Shown here: positions 53,852-64,000 of the stretch, piece by piece
How the letters are laid out: each line of letters starts with the position of its first letter
Position numbering within the stretch: the first letter of the stretch is position 1
From: Hofstenia miamia
Taxonomy: Eukaryota > Xenacoelomorpha > Acoela
Direction: 5' to 3'
NCBI GenBank assembly: GCA_004352715.1
Contig: SCFE01000011.1
Span: forward strand, 1,368,827 to 1,432,826
DNA: 64,000 nt
Made by a program: the position numbers and the translations under genes
Notes under the pieces: generated by a model
Database searches by the model: none
The model's input: the letters and a program-made list of their open reading frames with translations, nothing else
What the model was told of the DNA's origin: nothing

Positions 53852-56815
53852 GTAAGCGCGGGGAAGTTGCCATCACATCATATATATATATATAGTACTG
53901 TGGAGAAGTTTGGAAACACTTGGTAAATTTAATGATTTTTTTTAAAAGTATATTTATGTTCCATCTTGACACTCATATTTCTGACTTGCATACAAATTGA
54001 TAGACTAAGATATAGTAGGATAAAATAAAATCAAAAATGAATGTTATCTCCAAATCAATTCACAATATTATAGTTAAGTGTTATAGTTTAGTACTTGAAT
54101 CCAGGTAATGGATTTAGGCCATATCTTTCTTTACTAAGTTTAATAAAATTTTCAAAAATATCTGCTAATAATAGTGCATCAATTTTAAATACAAAATCGT
54201 CAATTCCTTTCCTGATTTAATATCATACTTTTAAATTTCATTAATATTTCTTACTATTATAAATTTATTTGGAGTCTTTTGAGTTAGAGTTTATCAAAAT
54301 ATTGAAAGCTATCAAAAAATTTATATGGATAGGCTAATTTAGATTTTATAAGTTCACATTCACCAAAATACTTCTCTAGAAGGTGTTAATGCTGGAGAAT
54401 ATTTGCAAAATAATTTAATGATGATGCAAGAAATCTGAATGAACCATAAACCCTATACAACCATATTGTACAAAATATATTCTTCTTGAGTTTTACATAA
54501 GAGTTTTATAACTAACTTTCCTTCACATTTAAATATTTCATTGAAAAATAAATGTGAATCATTTCATAAATAATTATGAAAATACAAAGGTAGAAAAACC
54601 ATTTGTCGTTTTTGAACCATTCAATTACAATCATTACAAGCAGGACACCTATATTTACCAGTTAAATGACAATGATATCTTAATAATTTTTTACTTGCAC
54701 ACTACATAGATAATATTCCTAAAAATCAGTATGCAATAATACCTTCTTATTAACAAGTAATAAAGATTTTTTATTGTAGCAAAAAATCCAAATATTACAT
54801 GACAAAGTCATTTTTTATGGTAATTTGTTAAGAATGGAATAGATAAAACAAATTTGAAAATATTTTACACCTTATTACATTAGAAGTATAGCAATGTCAT
54901 TATATTTAGTTAATATTTGTGCCAAAACAAGTAACCACATGAATTGAATGCCTAGTTTCTCAAATTTGATATAGCTGAGAAAATCATAGAAAAGAATATT
55001 AACTTCACTTGAAAGATTTTTTGGAAAATATCACAGCCAAATAATGTATTCATGTCACACATCACTTTATTAAATGAATAATGAATTCCATTAACCACTC
55101 ATAGTGTCTCAAAATAGTGCTAATGAAAATTAAAAATTATTATTTGATGACATAATGCTTTTTAGGACATCACTAGACAGGAAATTTTAAGAGTTTCCAT
55201 TGAGAATTACAAACTTGTAAGACATTTAAAAAAAATTAAAATGTTTTTTTAAGACCCATGGACTAATAACTTTAAACAATTTGCACTTGTTCCTAAGTTA
55301 TTAATTGTACATTGTTCTCAATATTGAAAACCATTGCATTTTAAACTTTTAATAGACATTTGATAAGGCTATTGCACTTCATAAATTCAATCAGAATTGT
55401 AATGTTAATTTTATATGTATTGATTTTCATTCTTTAAAAAAAACAATTTTATATTTGGCGATTCTTATATATTCTATTTTTGTAATGTTAATTTTGTAAA
55501 AATTTTTATCAGAATTGTATTTTGGGGCAAATTGTATACATTTTAAATCATGTTAATATTTACAAAATTTTCATTTATGATATAATTACCAGCCAATTAC
55601 AATACATATTATAGTAACAACTTTTTCATGTGAATTTATAAAATTCTGCAATCATTGTTCTTACTGAAGCAAGCAATTGCAATGCTAAATAATATAAAAA
55701 TTCTATAGAGATTTCAAAAGAATATGAATTACTAAAATGTCAATTGAATAATGTTACAACTTTATTTTAGGTAGGCCTTAATTTTTGTAAATGCTTCTGA
55801 TATATTTGCTTCATTTGTTCTATTCTTCAGATTTAATAATCCTTTGTATTAGCAAAAAGTATCTTAATGGCTTTTGGAATTCTTGGGGTAGTTGGGGATC
55901 CTTTTATCTGGTGTATCCAACTGTTTGGACCTCATGGGCTTATGATGAGTCATCAGATGATGAATCAACGTCTTGTTCAGGAACAATCTGTGAAATATAT
56001 AAAAGCATATATTATCACTGTAAGTAGTTTGTATTCTGCTAGTCATGTACACATGTAGCAGAAAGTTTATAATGAAAATTTTGAATTTATGATAACTTAA
56101 CTTTAAATTTTATGAAGTTTTATGCAAAACCCAAAGACAATTGCCAGTGAAGGAATACATAAAATAAGAAAATATTTNTATTTAGAATTCTATGCAACTT
56201 ATATTTTAGATGTAAGATCTCGAAAAAATTTAAGGTAAGTAATGTTTAAATTTATTGCTCTATTTGAAATAAAGCTAAAATATATTTTCTCCGTAAGTAA
56301 TTTCATTTTATAATATTGCATTCTCACTTTATGAAATATCACTGCATTAAAGGCAATACCTATGAAACTACTACTATCGTGAATTCATTTTTTAATGCAG
56401 TTTTTTTCGAAGCTTACATATCTATACTAAATAATCTTCAACCGTGTAATTCAGGTGCAGATGTCTCAGCTGTCTTATGACCGCCGCGTCAAAGCGTTCA
56501 GTTCTGGGGTCTAGTTGATCCATATTATTCTCATGTTACTATTGATGACAGCGTTGTTGTCTCGCTTCGGCACTAATTGCCACGTATTTCTAGATGCTGC
56601 CAGTGCTGAACATATCCGCAGATGTTCTAATTGCATTATATTTGTGTTAGTCCAGATGCTTGTACTCTATTACATACTTAAGCTGGCCTCGTTAATGTAT
56701 ACTACGTTAAAATGCTTGTCTAAATGGTACTCTTGGAGGTTCTATCTTTGCGAGATTAGATGCTACGCTATCACTATGTTATTGCTTTTCTATATTGCTA
56801 ACTATGATGATACTA

Positions 56816-56849
<34 letters not shown>

Positions 56850-57830
56850 TTTAGAAAATAGGGCTAAATATTTTGTAGACTAAGGTTGCATGAATAGAAC
56901 ATCGAAATGGAACAACAATATCACTTTGTAAACGCCATTTTTTACCCAAATTTTTTTAGGCTTTCTTTATATTATTACGCCCTGACTTTTAAATAATTAA
57001 CACAAACACCTGGTCTCTGTTAATTAGGTCAAGTAAATGACTGAGTTTTGTTTATAATTTTTTATATCTTTTGATAAATATCAGCAAAAAGAAACCATGT
57101 AAATAGATTTCAATATTGAATACGTCAAATGAAACCAGCATGAAAAATAATATGAACTAAATTTTTTCCTTTGCAATTTTCAAATGAAATCAACACGATG
57201 AATGGGTGTAAGTGCGTCCATGCCCTATTGAATTCGCTTGACGAATTCCCCAAGTTGAACCAGTTTACTCGGTGCTGTAGATATTTTAAGTGTGAATGTT
57301 CAAGTTATTATAAGAATAATTAATGCAAAGCTTTAGCAGTAAGTGAATATTACTTGAAAACAAGAACAAAATTAATTGAGAGTATATTTTTTTACGATGC
57401 GTCGAAAAATATTTTTAACTTTGTTTAGATTAAATTATTCACTTTAAATACACAAAATTATTAGCACAATGGTGACGAATGTAAACCAGGACATTTTGCT
57501 CCAAGTACGATTATTCCATAATTATAGAATAATGAATTTTACTGTTGTAATGAAGTTTCAATGCAAACATGTTGTCATTAATAATTTCTTTGACTTGTCA
57601 ATAGCCGTATGCAGCATTGTCTATGCTGTCTAATGCAGTTTCGTCGGCTCATAGCAACATATTGACAATTTATGAAATAGTTTAGCAATAATATGTAATT
57701 ATGATGTCTACTAAATGTTTTGTAAGCGTCTTCTAAGCAACACCTTCTAGACCTGGTCTAAACTTCTTCTAAACCATTTTAAAATATGTTATAAGACGTC
57801 TTCTAAATGTTTTATTGTTTATTGGGACTT
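53852..57830. other. No confident gene; probable introns
   Basis: AT-rich. At 55859-56023 two + frames stay open to a GTAAGT donor (one reads FWNSWGSWGSFYLVYP and later YDESSDDESTS), and at 56186-56234 there is an exon-like unit (ILCNLYFRCKISKKFK, donor AAG|GTAAGT). I recognise neither. 56455-56800 has raised GC and broken frames (VQMSQLSYDRRVKAFSSGV) of unknown origin. Confidence 0.35.
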
Positions 57831-58770
57831 TTGTTCCTGCTCAGCCCCCTAGTGTTTTCTCGAATTCGGAATTGTTATCACCATCACAGCGAATCAAAAA
57901 ATGTTCAGGAGGAATTTGAAAAGCAGGATACGATAACTGAAACCATTTTGGAAAATTTACCAATAATTAGATGCACTCTACATTCTTTATTTGTATCAAT
58001 GAATTTGAGATTCGGATTATATCATAGGAGCTTGATGAATTCCAGATTTTACAATCAAGATTCATTTTGCTTCATCTCATCAAAATAATTCAATGCTTTC
58101 AAAGATGTACTATTATTTCTTCTAATCATAGCAAAATAACTCATTGGAATGTATTTGTACATTTTTTGATATGTTTGCAGGATAAGAATTTGATGATGAG
58201 GATCTTTTAAAATACAAATTTCTGCGAAGACAGTTATTTTATTTGTTTTGGTAAAAATCAGAGGAAAAGGCTTTTTAATAGAGAGGATTGTCAATTTGCA
58301 TTGAATACACTTGCTTATGCTTTTAACCAATTTGGGTAAGCTTGTTAAATTTCTCATGCCTGTTTCTTCAAAGAACCCAGTACAATGTCTCACTAAAGAT
58401 ACTGCTGCTGCGATATTTACTATAGCAAATGGAATTAGGGTACACACATACGCATCGACTAATACACTTTACTTAGTCAAAATTCGTCTGATGCATTAGA
58501 ATCGATGTTTGGAAGATACCGTCAATCTGCTGGTGGAAATTGTCTACATATCAGTGAGAAGTTTTTAGTGCTAATAGAATTATTCTTTCGACACGAATAC
58601 TTTCACATATCAGTTTTGATGAATATAATATGGCAATTAAGTAATTTAGTTCATTCTTGCAACTCTTGCTTACCTAGAATAATTTATTCGGATACTGACT
58701 TATTGAATGTAGTTATTTTCATTAGCGAAATGACGAAAATATTCAGCACACCATAGCATATGTAGCTGGA
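57830..58770 (+). pseudogene. P-element/THAP9-like transposase relic
   Basis: About 58480-58530 reads SSDALESMFGRYRQSAGGN, matching the conserved QD.lE..Fg.iR..gG.n block near the C-terminus of P-element and THAP9 transposases. Upstream, LNTLAYAFNQFG (about 58300) and an acidic segment (VQEEFEKQDTITETIL, 57910) lie in other frames. Frameshifts and stops throughout. No THAP zinc finger or inverted repeats were found. Confidence 0.55.
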
Positions 58771-58974
58771 TTCTTTAGCCGTAAGAATGTAAAAAACTCA
58801 GTTTTGATATTTATATATTTGTGTTCATTAAGCATTTGATTATATACTGAAAATACATTGGAATATATATATATATTTTCTGTATTATATATATTAAGAT
58901 AATTCAAGAATGTAATTTTTCAAATCTAACTGCTTAAAAAAGAGTTGAGTGAAGTATAATTTTCATTATGCAGC

Positions 58975-60796
58975 CTCCGGTCAAAACAAAAATATTTTCA
59001 TGGCCTGTATTAAAGGCCTTGTATGTCGTATTAATTGCTAAGTAGAAAACAAATGGCTTAGAGAATCATTTAAATTTAGGGTCGCCATAAACTTCTTTTC
59101 TGCAAGTAGAGTATCATATTCTATTAGGAAGTAAATATGTATTATTTGATGTAGTAATGCAAGTAGTCGGCGTAGATAGTTGCAGAAATATATTCAATTT
59201 ACCGCAACTCGATCACAAAATGAAACTAACAGTGAGCCTATTATTCAGTATATTATAACAGCATTGAATGTAAAAAATACCATCAATTTAGTTCTTTCTG
59301 GATTGGAGGCTAATTTTCTCTCAAACAGCGTCCATGAACTTTTTAAATTTTCATGTTTTAGTAAAACAAGCTACAATATCCAATATTTCAATATATTAGT
59401 GTAAAGACATGAGGATAACCAGTAAAGCCTAAACATTTAGGCCATTTGGCTCAACAATTCTAGGCTGCAATTAATTTTGAAAATAATATTCATTTAATTA
59501 ATGTGTAATAGTCAAACAAAATTCATTGCAATCTATTCATTATTGGCCTATTTGTCTTCAAAAATGTGAATTTTAGGCCCAATTTTGGTCCCACTATTTT
59601 GAAAACTGCTCTACATTTTTTTTAAAATTAAACAATTTTCAGGATTAACTTAATTAGTATACAATATTTCTTTGCCTATGGCGCCTTCACTATGTGGTGC
59701 TGGTTATTTCAGGATTTAATTATAGCTTTTTAAATTTGGATTTGGCTAAAACAATTTAAAAAATTTCATGTTTTCCATTTCGTTAGCAGTTAATAATAAG
59801 CATATATTGAAAATACCATCAAATCCCGAACTATTTGTAAGAATTTATTCTCAAAAATGTGCGCAAATTGCACGAATTTTAAATGACATTAGCAGCTAAC
59901 TTACCCTAACTATTATTCTAAATATTGGCTCATTGAAATTTCTAGTTCTAAAATAAAAACTTAACTGAAACGTATTTTTCTCATTCATACCCAATAGCAA
60001 ACCATGCTTCTAAATCATTTTTTTGATTTAAAAAATTGTACAGTGACTCTTCCTTATGCAACATTCTTCCTAAGGTGTGAAATGCGCAGTTTGGTCTTAT
60101 CTAAATTGTGAATATATAATTTACTAAAAAAATTACAATTTGATCATGATAGGGATCTCAATCTAAAAAGTAAAAATCGCATTTTTGCCAGTACCCCAAA
60201 GCATATCGCTCAGTACGAACTCATTTAAATTTTACCAAATCAGAATACAATGTGACATTAAATTTTGAAAAATGACAATTATGGCCCCAAATTTTTCTAA
60301 TTTGTAACATCCACACCACTAGCAATGTCTACAACTGTGCTGACTACATCTTCGTTTCCAAATGACGTCAATCAAATTTTTTAATAAAAATAAAATGTTT
60401 GTCATTTAACTTTGACAAGCAGTAGCCGGATTGTGAACAGCAAGCTCCCCTTCAAAGGAAATTACTAAATAAAAGGTTGTTTTCATATAAAGCCGTTCTT
60501 GTAGATTTCTTTTCAGTTTTTATTTGAAAACATTTGAAAATGTTGGAATTTAGGATAGCCGTAATGTTGCTCTTATGTACTCATTCTAATTGATCATTAG
60601 AAAACACATATTGCTTGAGGAAATGCTTAAACTTAGGATAGCCATAAAATTGTTCTTCTACAGTCATCATTTAGAAATATATATATATATATATATACTG
60701 CATAGTAGAAAAATGTAATATAAAATATAATTATTCAATTGTCTATTGTTCACTCATAATCTAAAATGTANNNNNNATATATATATATATTACATA

Positions 60797-60845
<49 letters not shown>

Positions 60846-61320
60846 AAGAAAAATGCTTGTATTTGGGACAGCTATACAGTTGTTCTTGTGTTTTTAAATA
60901 TTTAAAAAACATTGCTTTGGAAAATGTTTGAATTTAGGATAGCCATACAGTTCTAGTAAATTTCTTCTGATTTGATAAGTACAAGATGCATGTTGCATTA
61001 AGAAATGTGTGAATTTATGCTTGACAAAAAGTTGTTCTTGTAAATTTCTTATTTGTTAAGTAAAAATGTACTTTGAGAGATTTTTAAAATTATGATTGAC
61101 ATAAAGTTGCTCATGTATTCTTTATTTATTAATAAAAACTGTAGGTTGCTTTGCAAAATACGGGAATTTATGATCGAAAGAAAGTTGTTCTTGTATATTT
61201 ATTTAGTAAAAATTTAGAATTGACATGAGCAGTTTGAATTTTGGAAATGCATTGTTATTTTATATTTATTGCTAAGTAAAAAATATCTATCTTAGAAAAT
61301 TATTAAATTGAACTTTCTAT
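58975..61320. repeat. Field of diverged tandem repeats, unit about 80-90 bp
   Basis: The phrase GAATTTAGGATAGCCATA...GTTGTTCTTGTA...TTTGTTAAGTAAAA recurs with many changes, most densely at 60530-61300 (for example at 60547, 60634, 60850, 60930, 61010, 61070, 61160) and once near 59040-59105. (TA)n tracts and a 6-N gap (60771-60776) interrupt it. Old satellite-like array, non-coding. Confidence 0.6.
60676..60845. repeat. (TA)n tracts with a 6-N gap
   Basis: TA at 60676-60699 and 60777-60845, the latter imperfect with TTACATA and GTATA breaks. Confidence 0.9.
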
Positions 61321-61994
61321 CCATCAGAATACAACATAAATATATAAAAAAACAAGTCAATCAAACATATATTTGTAAAAATGTATTTAATATTTAAAAC
61401 ATGTATTAAATATATCAACTTATAGTTAAAAAATGTTGAAGGTTAAGCTAAATATGCATTAATTATAAAATAATAATATATAATTGCTAATTAACTTAAG
61501 GTAAAATCCAATGTAAGCACATTTCAACTCTAGTTCAAATGTGTTTACACGTACTTAAAAATCAGATAAATTTATTCTAACAAATAAAACAAAAATTACT
61601 TAAGTTTGAAATGTCTTTATTTCTGTATGACAATGCTTGCAAACCGTGTAGGTATTTCCAGAAATAAATTCAATTTCCAACAATAAAAATGTAATTAGCA
61701 GTAGCATTCAATATATAAAAGAGGCGTATAATGCTCTACAACCCATGTCCAGGAATCTTAATACATATTTAATTCAATGCAACTAGGGTGTTACAATAAA
61801 TATTGGTAAACAAACCTAGTAGTCAATCATTCTATTTTTAGAGACGATTGTTCACAATTGCATACTCAATATAAAATGTGTTTTTCTTTGACAAATTGTT
61901 TAACAGTTGTACATTCTTTTTTATATCAGCATTTCAGATTTTGTATATAAAATGTATATTTCTCTGATAAATGTATAATTTTGGAACATTTGTA
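61321..61994. other. No gene seen
   Basis: AT-rich sequence without exons or repeats I can name. Confidence 0.5.
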
Positions 61995-61995
61995 C

Positions 61996-62130
61996 TAGAG
62001 ATGAGCGCGTTACAGGCTTTGTAAAATTATTTCCACCGCAGACAAAAATCTTCACCGCTAACACCGCACTGACATTTTTTTCCACAATAGATGAAATTTT
62101 ACCACGATACACCGCAAAATTGTCGATTAT
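61996..62130. mobile_element. hAT element left-end remnant, ACCGC-rich
   Basis: Starts TAGAGATGAGCGCGTTACAG and continues with TTTCCACCGCAGACAAAAAT and CACCGCA blocks. This is the same end, inverted, as at 17350-17474. The other end was not found. Confidence 0.55.
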
Positions 62131-63187
62131 TTTATCTTCGTAAGAAAAGATTGAAGTTTCTGAACCCTGATGTTTTGACGTCAATAACTCTAGCTCAACT
62201 GGTTTAAGGGACGCCTATCTATACATATAAGAAAACAGTTAATGTTCAGCCTTTTCCCATGAACTCTAAACCTTGGAATTATCTGCATGTTAGGTGTGAA
62301 GTGTATTTAAGTCCTTTTTTAAAAAATCGAAATAATCAGTTATAAATAGTCTATCTTTTCAAGTACTTCAGCCTTAGTATGAATTTTCTAATAGACTTGG
62401 AAAATTTTTTTGAAAATGTGTAAAAGAATGCCAGGTTGTTTTAAATCAAATTCCTATGAATTTTTAAAGTTTGAAAAAAGCAATAGAGAAGTGCCTCTTC
62501 TTTGATTTGCGTTTTGAAATTATGCTCTGCCACAACTGTTTTAGGTACCATGATCACTGAATTTATGCAGAGGGATCCATAATTGGGCTTGAGCAGTCTA
62601 ACTGCCTAAGGAAATGTTTGGAGTTAGCTGATATTCCATGGGATTAAAAACTCATGATTACCAGAGCCTTAATTATAAGACAATGAATTTTAAGAAATCA
62701 GAATTTTCATCATAAAATCATTTGGGTTTTCAAATACCTCAGGAAATGCAACTTTGTACAAATGTTCACCATTTTAATGGTGTACGCTCACCAAAAATTT
62801 GCAATTTTGAAAAAATCGCTTAAATATTAGTGAAAAACAACTTGTTCTTTTAAAAAGCCTACAAGCTCTTTGTGGATAATCACTAAGTGGCATTCTTGAA
62901 AAATACTTAAGTTTTGCTTAGAATGGTACATTTTTTCAGTCACGAAAGTTTCTTTTCAATCTAGCAAAAAAAATCCAAACAAGAATTGGTTTGCTTTTAT
63001 ACCAAATCATGTTTCATGAGAAAAGATTTCTTGCAAAGAAGTATTTTTCAATGTGGAATCTGGAAAAAATTCTGCTTGTAGCATTATAGTAAATTTGCAC
63101 ACATGCTTTACGTTTTGACAAGGTCAAAAAAAGAAATGTAAATTGTGAAAATTTATATTATATTTTTTTTGAAGAAGATATTCTTAG
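62131..63187. other. No gene seen
   Basis: AT-rich, probably intronic if the PAN and TSP1 exons share a gene. Confidence 0.45.
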
Positions 63188-63283
63188 AGATCGTTATCGT
63201 TCTTGTTCGATACCACCTGTCCATGGCGGCGTTTCATGTCCGGGAGCAGATGTTGACCGCGAAGTGGGTTGGACTAGAGGTGG
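63188..63283 (+). CDS. Thrombospondin type 1 (TSP1) half-domain exon
   Basis: Acceptor ATTCTTAG, then DRYRSCSIPPVHGGVSCPG, then ADVDREVGW. The R.R.C..P.p..GG..C.G core is the second half of a TSP1 repeat; the W..W..CS..C half would be on an upstream exon. Splitting TSP1 at this point is common. GC is clearly above background. The downstream edge is uncertain (a GTGGTT after 63280 is a weak donor), and the last Cys of the repeat is not in this exon. TSP1 repeats occur in secreted or cell-surface proteins. Confidence 0.62.
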
Positions 63284-63414
63284 TTACAAATCAACATTTC
63301 AGTATTCAAGAACAATGCAAATAATTTGTAAGCTATATTTTCTACTAAGCAATAGCAGTTGATGCAATTTTTTCTCAAAATGGATTGTGACAATGGCGTA
63401 GCCACAATTTCTGT

Positions 63415-63808
63415 CAGGTTGGCCGTAAACTAAGAGCCAACATTTCCAAGGTCGGCTTGGCTCGGCTCGTTTAAATTTTGTATAAGTTCGGCTCGACTCG
63501 GCTCGGCTCGCCAAATAAAATCCTTGAATGAGGCTCGTTTTAGCTCGGTACTTTTTTTAAAATTATTGTGCTCAAAGAATTTTTTACATAGCTCTTCCTA
63601 TTATTTAATAAACATTTCTTAAATAAGATTATAGGAAAGGCATACTGACAGCAAAAAATAAGAAAAATCTCCATAATCAAATTAACAAGCAGAACTATAA
63701 ACTTGCTTTGTCTAAAATAGGCTCGTTTTGGTCTGGTTGTATATCAAATACTGTGCTCAAGATCGGCTCGGCTCGGCTCGTTAGAAGCTCGGCTCGTTGA
63801 CAAGTGTG
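63415..63808. mobile_element. hAT-type MITE, CTCGG family, copy 4
   Basis: The interior and right end (GGCTCGTTGACAAGTGTG) are close to copy 1, sharing ATTAACAAGCAGAACTATAA. The left end is decayed and no clean target duplication is left. It directly follows CAATGGCGTAGCCACAATTT, which looks like an end of the 3481-type MITE. Confidence 0.78.
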
Positions 63809-64000
63809 AATTTTATAGATTTTATTTTATAGGGAAATAGAAAAATACGTTTACTTTTGGCTTGCTAATAGATATAACCACCAAATACAAATAGTAAACA
63901 TAGGTCCTGAAAATCAATGTTCATTTTAGAATATAATAGAATATAATAGAATCATGTATTTAATGAAAACCACTGTAATAAATTGGGAAATTGAAACTAC

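Noticed and set aside
56515-56883. 122-residue hydrophobic + frame
   Set aside because: Runs into (TA)n, has no start context or family, and neighbouring frames look like decayed sequence.
58055-58447. 130-residue minus frame
   Set aside because: Antisense to the P-element-like relic, which explains the openness.

Overview
The window is an AT-rich, intron-rich animal (invertebrate metazoan) nuclear contig. It has large introns, more than twenty (TA)n microsatellites, many DNA-transposon relics, and sequence gaps that mostly open inside (TA)n tracts. There are no bacterial operons, ribosome-binding sites or CRISPR arrays. The host genes (an SLC12 cation-chloride cotransporter, a PAN/apple-domain secreted protein, a TSP1 repeat exon and a single-pass receptor tail) fit an animal. 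I cannot name the phylum from sequence alone; low-GC lineages such as cnidarians or tunicates are possibilities only.

Layout. 1-7.4 kb: intergenic or intronic sequence with a deleted mariner (689-1218), two hAT MITEs with perfect 8-bp target duplications (1433-1808, 3481-3722) and a long inverted repeat (about 5579-6010). 7.4-10.1 kb: three consecutive minus-strand exons of an NKCC-type SLC12 transporter; both gene ends are missing. 10.2-23.4 kb: a transposon graveyard. It holds a Tc1/mariner element inside a (TA)n tract, a 1-kb gap, a MITE, a piggyBac relic, and a 3.2-kb hAT element that carries both another hAT and a Tc1-like element, followed by one more hAT MITE.

26.3-49.0 kb (+): the most interesting region. 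A transmembrane exon is followed by about 25 tiny exons (10-40 codons; the shortest 14 nt) whose splice phases mostly agree. They encode a cytoplasmic tail of roughly 400 residues rich in tyrosine motifs (YDVV, YANEV, YDLI, YDII, and YDTL...YDQI) and basic RRxS/KRxxT motifs. Several exons are clear tandem duplicates of fixed length: 42 nt, 81 nt, 32 nt and 64 nt. Exons are either phase 0-0 or come as 0-2/2-0 pairs, so modules can be skipped without breaking frame. This looks like a signalling receptor tail grown by exon-cassette duplication. The ectodomain was not identified. Introns here hold hAT, Tc1, LINE and Penelope-like relics.

49.9-50.9 kb: a 49-bp minisatellite with a 7-unit higher-order repeat. 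53.0-64.0 kb (+): LINE relic, signal peptide plus PAN/apple exon (53527-53851), P-element/THAP9-like transposase relic, a diverged tandem-repeat field, a TSP1 half-domain exon (63188-63283) and a hAT MITE. The PAN and TSP1 exons could belong to one secreted or surface gene, but this is unproven.

Three places carry exact sequence duplications on either side of N runs (6.6-7.1, 30.0-30.2, 33.5-33.7 kb). They look like assembly artefacts, and one falsely duplicates a coding exon. All calls are from reading the sequence; no database search was run.
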